DNA of 8,219 bases from Bacteroidota bacterium (GTDB taxonomy: Bacteria > Bacteroidota > Bacteroidia > J057): the NCBI GenBank assembly GCA_003696875.1, contig RFHL01000242.1, positions 1 to 8,219 of the forward strand, read 5' to 3'. The notes beneath the pieces were generated by a model, which did no database searches, was not told where the DNA came from, and saw only the letters and a program-made list of their open reading frames with translations. Each line of letters begins with the position of its first letter. Position 1 is the stretch's first letter. The position numbers were made by a program, and so were the translations under genes. Below, piece after piece: positions 1 through 7,200 of the stretch.

Positions 1-453
1 ACTGTTCATCATGCCCACCACCCAAAAGATGGTCAGGCCATAATCCAGCCACCACAGGCCGGGCGAGGCGACGGAAAAATATTCGATGTGAATCCCAAAT
101 ATGATCAGGATCACCCCGCAAAAGATTTGCCCCAGAAACTTGAGGCTGGGATGGGTGCCATAGGCATCATCGGCAAAGCCGATCATAAAGGCCAGGGTCG
201 CACTGAGAAAGAGGGCCAGATAGGTACTGGAACTCGCCGTCTCGGGGCGCATGATCAGCAGGATCAGACTCCCCACCAGGAAAGTGATGTAGAAAGAAAT
301 CCCCCCAGTCGTGGGTTTGGAGGTCGCCGCCCATCGCACAATGTTCTGCGCCTGCCGGCTGTCCACCCCGAAATTGCGCGAAAAGCGCAGGAGGATTTTG
401 TTGAGCATGTAGGAAAAGCCTACCGTCCCAAATAAAAGCAACACACTTTTCAT
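1..453 (-). CDS. WecA/MraY-family polyprenyl-phosphate GlcNAc-1-phosphate transferase, N-terminal part
   Basis: Integral membrane enzyme that moves a sugar-1-phosphate (usually GlcNAc-1-P from the UDP sugar) onto undecaprenyl phosphate, the first membrane step of O-antigen, capsule or teichoic-type polymer synthesis. The 151 visible codons start at ATG 453, the only ATG near the frame opening (in-frame TAG at 475-477 upstream), and are open to the window edge, so roughly the last half to 60% of a ~340-380 residue family member is missing. Visible family marks are KPTTGGISF (residues 46-54, the K-x-x-x-GG signature), GFADDAYG (92-99, the Mg-binding DD pair) followed by P-x-x-K-x-x-GQ (102-109), and WVVGMMN (144-150), the start of the N-x-x-N-x-x-D-G motif cut off by the edge. 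Hydrophobic segments lie near 1-17, 53-68, 78-93, 107-122 and 139-149. MraY itself is less likely, because the K-TTGGI and WxVGMMN wording is WecA/TagO-like. The exact sugar is unknown. Confidence 0.85.
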   Translation of the reverse strand, partial: MKSVLLLFGTVGFSYMLNKILLRFSRNFGVDSRQAQNIVRWAATSKPTTGGISFYITFLVGSLILLIMRPETASSSTYLALFLSATLAFMIGFADDAYGTHPSLKFLGQIFCGVILIIFGIHIEYFSVASPGLWWLDYGLTIFWVVGMMNS

Positions 454-712
454 GGATGAATGTTTAGACCAAAACTACAACAATCTGGTTTTGAAAGAAA
501 TCCAGCCCCGTTAACAAATTGTAAGATTCGACCGGGATTTGCGCACAAAGCCAATAGTATTGCTGTCATTTCTTGGCCAGTTTGTACGTATCTCCCTGGC
601 AGGCAGGCTATTTACAGCCTTGGGCAAGGCACCTCGTCTTCTGTCCCTGGCAAATGGAGCGCCCGGGGCCGGCCCCAACACATGAAAGAAAAAGAGCCGT
701 TTGTTACTTTTT
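454..712. other. Intergenic gap between the outer-membrane gene and the transferase gene
   Basis: This 259-base non-coding stretch is more AT-rich near its left end. It holds a perfect 12-bp palindrome, ggggccggcccc, at 665-676. Two overlapping small hairpins lie at 605-620 (5-bp stem, 6-nt loop) and 617-630 (gcctt/aaggc, 4-nt loop), so the two are mutually exclusive. The 9-mer tccctggca is repeated directly at 593-601 and 644-652. None of these is followed by a clear T-run on either strand, so no convincing terminator is called. The plus-strand open frames crossing the gap have no family resemblance and run into the antisense of real genes. A promoter candidate for the transferase lies at 470-500. 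Confidence 0.6.
470..500 (-). promoter_or_regulatory. Candidate Bacteroidota-type promoter for the transferase gene
   Basis: Read on the minus strand, TAGTTTTG at 477-470 matches the Bacteroidota -7 consensus TAnnTTTG exactly. TTTC at 500-497 lies exactly 19 bases upstream, one base off the -33 consensus TTTG. The box ends 16 bases before the ATG at 453, implying a short leader. No Shine-Dalgarno sequence precedes that ATG (the bases before it are AACATTCATCC), which is usual in this phylum. The match is to a short degenerate consensus, so it could be chance, although its place just upstream of a gene start is fitting. Confidence 0.45.
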
Positions 713-3700
713 TCAGAAAAATGCCCGCACCTGTACCCGGCCGGTATGTACCACCGGGCTGTCTACCGACAGCCGCCCGTCATAGGTCAGGCTCAGCTCG
801 ACATTCTCCAGCGGATACAGGGTCAGAAAGACCTGCCAGATCGCATTGGCACCGGGGCGCAAGCCTTCTCTTAGCTCATACTCGGCCGAAAAACCGGGTT
901 CCCCCTCTTGCCGCAGATGTACCAGTTCCAGCTTGGTAAAGAGGTTGTTGCGGTCGCGCAGGTTCCACTTGGCGTCAAAGATGAGCTTGTGCAGCCATAC
1001 CTGTGCATCCTGCACCCCGTCGGGGCGGGTGTTGGTGCGGGTGGCAAAGGCATAGGCCGAGGAAAACCGCAGCCGGCGGTTCAGCTGCAGGATAAACTCC
1101 GGCTGGGTCTCGACATACTCAATGTTGAAGTTGCGGGTGCTGAAGGCCTCGGCCTCGGTGTAGCGCCGCCCCAGGCGGGTCTCCAGTTCCAGGCTACGCT
1201 CGGCCTTGAGGGTGTAGCGAAGGGCATTGCCCACAAAGCTGAAGCCGCGCTGCTCAGGGCCGGTACTCAGAAAGAGCTTGCTGCGGGTATCCTGCCAGAA
1301 AAACTTGACGTCTCCCCGCGGGCTGTTCTGGAAAAAGGTCAGATCCTGCCGCAGGTTGTAATTAGCGTCGAGCAGGGTACTGTCCCCAAAAGGGTCCAGC
1401 AGGTTGATCAGAAACACCCCGGCCCCGTCCTCCCGAGTCTTGTTCTGGCTCATCCGGAAGTTGGTTACCGCGCGGGTATTCCGCAGCAGTTCCGGCCAAA
1501 AGCGCTCCGACTTGGCGATGACCTCCCGCAGGTCCCAGCGCAGATTGCCCGAGAGGGTCAGGCGGGTGGTGGGAAACAACTCCCGGGTGGGGACCACCAC
1601 CCGGATGAAGTTGGCAACCAGGGGGTTATTCGCGACCTGAAATTCTTCCACATCCTGCACCCCGTCGTTGTTGAAGAGGGAATCCAGCCAAACGTACTGC
1701 CCCTGTCCCGGGGCTACCTCCAGGTAGCGGATCTCCCGCCGGGCCAGTTGCTCGGCACTCACTTCGTACACGAAGTTGGTGTAGACCAGGCGGTTTTTCG
1801 GCGCAAAGGTGGTCTGCAGGTTCGTATTGAGGGTGCGGGCCGGATCGAGCCCGGTGGCCGCAAAAGCGGAGTCTATGACCTCCAGCACCCGATAGGAAGT
1901 GATGCTCTGCACATTGAGCACCGCCGAGGGGCGGTAGCGGGCCTGCAGATAGGCGGTATAGGCGCGACTCTTGTCGCGCATCAGGCCATCGAGAAACTCC
2001 CGATCCTTGCGGTAGTTGAAGGACGCATCGGCCGAAAAGTTGCCTTGCCTGACCGTCCGCAGGTAGGGCTTCAAGTCGGTAAAGGCAAAGGAACCGGGGG
2101 CTGCGATGCCATTGCGCCGCTCGATCTTGTCTTCGATCCAGACGACCACCCCCGCCCGCAGCGGTCCCAAGGGCGCAAAGATGTCGCCCTCGTAGCGGTT
2201 CCAGCGGGCATCCCGCCCCAGGCTGTCGTCGGCATTGGCGATGCGGGTATAGGTAAAATTGCCCTGCAGCATGCGCCGCAACCGGCTCTCGACCCCATAC
2301 ACCTGCCGGTAAGCCAGCCGCCCGGGGCCGGTGTAGCGCAGTCCCCCCTCAGCCGAAAGGATGAGGGCACGCTTGTAGTCCAGTTCCAAGCGGGTACCGC
2401 CGATGTGTTCGTCGCGGCGGGGTTCATTACCCGGCAGGTCCCAGACCCGGTTGTACTCGGCCTGGTAGAGGCGGTCCAGATTGGTATAGCGGGCCCCGAT
2501 GTACTGCTGGGTCGCCTCGATGGTGAGGTGCAGCGAATCCCCCAGAGGGACCCGCTCCCAGCGCAAACCGGTACGGTGCGCCAGGGCCCCGTTGTCGCCG
2601 TCGTCCTGGCTCGACAGGCGGTTGCGGTCTTCCAGACTCACGGCCGTCTCGGTCTGGAGCTTGAGGCGGTCGATCAGGGCGACCTCCACGGCCGCATCGG
2701 CCACCTGCAGCTGCCGGGGCAGCACCCAGGTCCGTACCGGGGCGTAGCTCCCGGCGGGGCTGCCGTCGGCGCGGGGGCCCACCCAACGAAAGACGTTGTC
2801 GTTGAATCCCGGCGCCGGCTCGTAGAAGCCGGCCCCCAGCCCCACAAAGCTGAACTCAATCCGGAAACGGGCCAGCTCGGGGTTGACCGAGCGCTGATAG
2901 TATTCGTAGGACTCGCCGTTGACCAGGGTATCGCGCCGCTCATAGCGGGTTTCGCCCTCGACATATCCCAACTCAAAGATGCCGGTGGTGGTAGCCACGC
3001 CCGGCTGGTCGCCCAGGGCGGCGAGGCTGTCCCGGACCGCCTGGTATTCCTCCGGATCCTCAAAGGGGGCATTGGGGTTATCGGCGTCACGGGCATAGGA
3101 AAAGCGTACCTTGACCCGCTCACCGAGCTGCTGCTCAAATTGGCCCACCAGCAAGGAGCGGTTGTAATAGCGGTCGTTGTATTCAAAGTCGACCACGATG
3201 CGGGTGATGTTGGTGATCACGTGCCGGGCCGTGAAGGTGAGCTCAGCGGTGTTGTAGTTGATCACATAATCGGCATTTTCGCCCCGGGTCATCAGGACGC
3301 CGTTGAGGTAGACTTTCTCGCTTCCCGCCAGGATGATGAAAAAGCGCTCCCCATTCTGCCCGGTGAGCCGGTAGGGCCCGGAGACGCCATCGCGTCCCAT
3401 GAAGGAGTTGGTATGAAACTTTCCCTTGGCCACAGCTCCGCTCACACTGAGGCGACTCTGCTCGGTTTTGCGTTCAAATTGCAGGCCCTGCACGTTGCGG
3501 TAAAAGTTGGCGAAGCGGCTGTCGCGACGGCTCACTTCGTAGTCGCCGATGGTGACGGCATATTCGTCCTTCATCAGCCGGATAAAGACCCGGTCAAAGT
3601 CGGAGATCTGCTGGGTGGTCCCGTCGGGTTGAATGGGAATGTTTTCGTCGGTGATGGCCCCGACGATCTTCAGCCCATCTCCCAGATCGCCTTCCAGCTG

Positions 3701-4237
3701 CAGGCGCAGCCCACTGGTGACGCTCGCGCCCCGGTTGTTGCCGACGGTGAGGCCGCGGGAGAGGGTCCCGCTCTTGCGGATGCCCTCAGCATCCTCCCAG
3801 AAGCGGGTCTCGCCCCGCTCGGTGGCGGGGTCATAGATGACGTCGACCTGCGGCGCCGGCGCCGTAGAGTCTACCACGAGGTTGAATTTCCGAAAAAAAA
3901 GCGCCTGTCGGGGTCCGGAGGGGAAATAGCGGTAGCCCATCACCCAGGGGCCGGCGTAGCCACTGTCGGCGATGACCAGCCAGCCAGCGGCCAGATCCAG
4001 GGTATAGGCTTCCGGCGGGAGGCGCTTGCCGCCCAGCCGCCACAGGCTGTCGGTCTGGGGGACGATCAGGCTGTGACTTAAAAAAAGGGTATCGCCGGGC
4101 AGGCCCCGCAGGGTATCGCGGGCCGGGAGGGTCTGCCCGGCCAGCAGGCCCGGGATCGCCAGGCCCAGCCACAAGAGGATGGCCCAGCCAGCCTTTCCCC
4201 CCCCATTTCTCCACGCAACATGTCGCCGGCTCCTCAT
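713..4237 (-). CDS. Large outer-membrane beta-barrel protein, function unknown
   Basis: This 1174-residue protein starts at ATG 4237 and stops with TGA at 715-713. An N-terminal signal peptide is visible: a basic stretch (RSRR...R, residues 2-10), a hydrophobic core WAILLWLGLAIPGLLA (18-33) and probable cleavage after AGQ (33-35). The mature part begins with an Ig/strand-like region (about 36-130). It then shows long runs of alternating polar/hydrophobic short strands rich in Arg, Tyr and Phe, and ends in RVQVRAFF with a terminal Phe, as expected for a barrel inserted by the BAM machinery. Residues 306-354 (VYLNG, RGENADYVINY, ITRIVVDFEY) resemble a segment common in large surface proteins of Bacteroidota and Gemmatimonadota. 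NNDGVQDVEEF (856-866) is an EF-hand/thrombospondin-3-like calcium loop. No TonB box or plug domain is evident, so it is probably not a TonB-dependent receptor. SprA-like or other giant barrel families are possible. It is coupled to the upstream kinase gene. Confidence 0.8.
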   Translation of the reverse strand: MRSRRHVAWRNGGGKAGWAILLWLGLAIPGLLAGQTLPARDTLRGLPGDTLFLSHSLIVPQTDSLWRLGGKRLPPEAYTLDLAAGWLVIADSGYAGPWVMGYRYFPSGPRQALFFRKFNLVVDSTAPAPQVDVIYDPATERGETRFWEDAEGIRKSGTLSRGLTVGNNRGASVTSGLRLQLEGDLGDGLKIVGAITDENIPIQPDGTTQQISDFDRVFIRLMKDEYAVTIGDYEVSRRDSRFANFYRNVQGLQFERKTEQSRLSVSGAVAKGKFHTNSFMGRDGVSGPYRLTGQNGERFFIILAGSEKVYLNGVLMTRGENADYVINYNTAELTFTARHVITNITRIVVDFEYNDRYYNRSLLVGQFEQQLGERVKVRFSYARDADNPNAPFEDPEEYQAVRDSLAALGDQPGVATTTGIFELGYVEGETRYERRDTLVNGESYEYYQRSVNPELARFRIEFSFVGLGAGFYEPAPGFNDNVFRWVGPRADGSPAGSYAPVRTWVLPRQLQVADAAVEVALIDRLKLQTETAVSLEDRNRLSSQDDGDNGALAHRTGLRWERVPLGDSLHLTIEATQQYIGARYTNLDRLYQAEYNRVWDLPGNEPRRDEHIGGTRLELDYKRALILSAEGGLRYTGPGRLAYRQVYGVESRLRRMLQGNFTYTRIANADDSLGRDARWNRYEGDIFAPLGPLRAGVVVWIEDKIERRNGIAAPGSFAFTDLKPYLRTVRQGNFSADASFNYRKDREFLDGLMRDKSRAYTAYLQARYRPSAVLNVQSITSYRVLEVIDSAFAATGLDPARTLNTNLQTTFAPKNRLVYTNFVYEVSAEQLARREIRYLEVAPGQGQYVWLDSLFNNDGVQDVEEFQVANNPLVANFIRVVVPTRELFPTTRLTLSGNLRWDLREVIAKSERFWPELLRNTRAVTNFRMSQNKTREDGAGVFLINLLDPFGDSTLLDANYNLRQDLTFFQNSPRGDVKFFWQDTRSKLFLSTGPEQRGFSFVGNALRYTLKAERSLELETRLGRRYTEAEAFSTRNFNIEYVETQPEFILQLNRRLRFSSAYAFATRTNTRPDGVQDAQVWLHKLIFDAKWNLRDRNNLFTKLELVHLRQEGEPGFSAEYELREGLRPGANAIWQVFLTLYPLENVELSLTYDGRLSVDSPVVHTGRVQVRAFF
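3851..3864. repeat. Perfect 14-bp GC palindrome inside the outer-membrane gene
   Basis: The sequence cggcgccggcgccg reads identically on both strands. It encodes part of the TAPAPQ linker (about residues 125-130) after the N-terminal domain, so the symmetry may be only a by-product of Ala-Pro codons in a GC-rich gene. Confidence 0.5.
3893..3900. repeat. 8-base A/T homopolymer in the outer-membrane gene
   Basis: Eight A on the plus strand, T8 in the coding strand, spanning codons L113-F114-F115 as CTT TTT TTT. A one-base slip here would break the outer-membrane protein just after its N-terminal domain. A run this long stands out in an otherwise GC-rich gene. No sign of an actual frameshift exists: the frame continues intact for more than 1000 residues. 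Confidence 0.8.
4080..4086. repeat. 7-base A/T homopolymer with slippery-heptamer phasing
   Basis: In the coding strand the codons L51-F52-L53 read CTT TTT TTA, which contains T TTT TTA, a classical -1 slippery heptamer in the zero frame. No stimulatory stem-loop or pseudoknot was identified downstream, so frameshifting is only a possibility. Confidence 0.6.
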
Positions 4238-7200
4238 TATACTGGCTCCAGCGGCTGCAGACGCTCCACCTCTTCGGCCGGAATCTCGATGATGAAAACG
4301 GTGCCTTCGCCTTCCTGGCTGCGGAAGGTGATGGTCCCGCCCATACCGTCGATGATGCGCTTCACGATGGCCAACCCCAGGCCCATACCCGAGGTTTTGG
4401 TAGAAAAACTCGGCTCAAATACCCGGTTGCCCAGTTCGGCAGGGATGCCTTTGCCGTTGTCCTTGATTTCGATATGGGCCCGGTCGCGCAGGTCCTCCAT
4501 AGAGATCTTGATGATCCCATCCTCCTCGACCGCCTGGAGGGCGTTCTTGATCACGTTGTTGAAGCAGCGGGAGAGCTGATCCCGGTCGCCTACAGCCCAA
4601 AAAGGGGCTTGGGGCACATCGATTAGCCAGAGGGCTTCTTCCGACTGGGTGTAGAGGTCGACCACCTCCATGAGGACGGCCGTTACATTCACCTGCCCCT
4701 TGACCGGCTCGGGCATCTTGGCAAATTCGGAGAAGGAGTTGGCGATGCGCACCATCGACTCGATCTGCACCATCAGGGTCTTCATCACCTTCTCAAACAT
4801 CTTCTCAAAGTGGGGACCGCCTTCCTTCTGCGCCCGCATCAGATGCTGGATGCTCAGCTTCATGGGGGTCAGGGGATTCTTAATCTCATGGGCCACCTGC
4901 CGGGCCATCTGCCGCCAGGCCTGTTCACGTTGGGTTTGGGAGAGCTTCTCTTCACTCTCGGCCAGCTGAGCTACCATCTGGTTGTAGGCCGCCACGATGG
5001 CCCCGATCTCGTCCTTGGCGGTATACTCGATGGGCTCGTTGACGTTGCCCAGGTTGGTGGCGGAGAGGCGTTGCTGAATCATCGACAGGGGCCGGGTGAT
5101 GGTACCCGACACCACCACGGCCACCAGATTCAGCAGCAGAAAGGCCAGCAGGTAGATGTTGGCCAGATAGGCCAGAAAGTTGAGCACCTGCTCCTCTAGC
5201 TGATCCTGCCGGGCAATGTAGGGTACATTGACATAGCCGATGGGCGTGTTGTTGTTGCCAATGATGGGCCGGTAGCCTGAGAGGTAGGCCAGGGTGCCGA
5301 TTTTTTCCCGGATCACAAGGTCAGACAGACCCCCGTTGCGGAGGCTGTCAAAAGCCACCGCGTGCATGAGGTCGGTCTGGATACCGTTCTCAAAAATCAT
5401 GGTCTGGGTGGAGGCCACCCGCTTGCCAAACTCGTCGTAGACGTTGACGTCATTGGTCATATAGTCGGCCAGCGAGGCGACCCGATCCCGAAAGCCCTGG
5501 GAGAGGGTGAGCCGGGCAAAGGGGTCGTTGCGAATGCGCTGAAATTCAGGCCCGATAACCTCCGCAATGCGCGCCGCCTCTTCGGAGAGTTCCTTGCGGG
5601 CATCCTCGCTGTAGCGGCTCGTTACGAAGGGGTACAGCAGGATGATGATCACCAGCATGGGCAGGATGCTGATGGCCAGCAGGCCAAAGCGGATCTTGGC
5701 CCGGAGGGGAAACTGGTACGAAAACTGCCGCGAGCGCAGTGAGCGCAGGCCCAGCACGGGCAAGCCGATCACCAGCAGCGTCGCGAGCACATAGAAGTAA
5801 AAGATGAAGGAAAAGGAGGTGATCACCTCAAAGAAGCTCTGCCGGTGGTAGCGCACCACCACCAGCTTGTTGCTGCCGATGGGCTCCAGGTACTCCTGCC
5901 ACCCATCGCGCACGCGATGGGTGTTTTCCTGAAAGGAGGCATAGTCCTCCATGAAAATCGGAAAAGCGCTTTCCCCACGCTTGTTGTAAAGGATGCCTTC
6001 GCGGTACACGGCATGATCAAAGGCATTGATCAGGCGGATCTCGTCGTAGACTTTCTGATCCAGGGAGAGGGAAGGATAGAGGCCCTCGGTCTCGCGGCGG
6101 TTGGGTACGAGCTCCAGCAGGAAGCGGGTCTGTTCGACAGAATCGTCTTTCAGGAAGAGGGAAAATTCGCCCACATAGATGTCGATGTACTTGTTTTCCT
6201 GGTTCACGACCTGGTAGAGCGGCACATCGTCCGAGACCCGCTCGCCGCGGGCCGAGAGGGGGATGCCCTTGTCGGGCCCCAGCGTGGGCTCGCGCTCGCC
6301 CCGGCTGTCCAGCCGGCGGCCCGCGCTGCTGTAGATGTACAGGCCCACCTGAAATTCCTTGAAGCCAGGCCCAAAAAAGCGCTCGGCCATCCAGTCCCGA
6401 AAGTCGTTGATGTCGCGATAGGTGGCGGCCTGAGTCCGGATCTCGTCCATATTCTCTTCGATGCGGCCCAGGGCCCCCACCATATCGGCCGCCGTATTGG
6501 CGGCCTGGGTGCCCAGCACCGTTTGGGCCAGCTGCTCGGCCCGGAACTGCCGGGTGAGGTTTACCCCCGCCACCACATTGTAGGTCACCAGCACCGAAAA
6601 AGCCAGCAGGATGAGCAGGTAGTTGCCCAGGTCGTGATGCAGAATGGGCCGAAAGGGGATGCGGTACAGCACCAGCCCCATGGTGGCGAGCGTGAGGCTC
6701 ACCAGCAAGCCCAGTACGGGTGCCCCGGGATGCAAAAGCAGATTGACGGCGACCAGAAAGAGAAGCTGTGGCAACAGAAGGCGCAGCGACAACTGATGCC
6801 GCCACACCAGCAGCACATTGAGCTTGATGAGCAGAAAGACCACCAGGATCAGCGCCAGCAGCAGCACCCCCACATCCAGCAGGATGAGGAAGGAGTAGAT
6901 GTCGGTGCGGAAGATGTTAGAAAACTCGATGTCGACCTGAGAGTTGACATAGAATTGCTCAAAGACGTAGACATACCACTTGAGCAGCGCGCTGCTCAGC
7001 AGGAGACTAAGGCCCAGAGAGGGCCATAGGAGGACCGGCCGCTCCATTACATAATGGGCCAGCCAGTGGGTAATCCGAAAAAAGTGGGTGTAGACAATCC
7101 AAAGCAGGATGCCGAGGGTAAAAATATTGAGGGTCAGCTCGCCCAGGGAGGGCGCGAGGACATGGAAGGCCAGGATGTCGGGGGAGAACAGGTCGGCTTG

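Noticed and set aside
515..529. A second promoter-like box, TACAATTTG on the minus strand
   Set aside because: It has three bases rather than two between TA and TTTG, and lies further from the gene than the exact match at 470-477.
605..630. Two overlapping small hairpins in the gap as a terminator or riboswitch
   Set aside because: The stems are only 5 bp, are mutually exclusive, and are not followed by a T-run on either strand.
593..652. Direct repeat tccctggca (593-601 and 644-652) as an attachment site or mobile-element mark
   Set aside because: Nine bases only, with no integrase, transposase or terminal inverted repeats nearby.
684..712. A possible intrinsic terminator just after the barrel stop (aaaaag 689-694 with cttttt 707-712)
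   Set aside because: The stem is almost purely A-T with a 12-base loop, so it would be very weak.
460..939. A 159-codon plus-strand open frame covering the intergenic gap
   Set aside because: It runs from the gap into the antisense of the barrel gene, has no family resemblance, and nothing else is encoded on this strand.
908..4081. A 1057-codon open frame on the plus strand opposite the barrel gene
   Set aside because: It is antisense to a well-supported barrel gene, its product is low in family-like features (Gly/Val/Gln-rich), and such long shadows are expected opposite GC-biased codons.
5845..7029. A 394-codon open frame on the plus strand opposite the kinase
   Set aside because: Its Gln/His-rich translation is the mirror of membrane-helix codons (Leu/Val/Ile), with no recognisable domain; a shadow.
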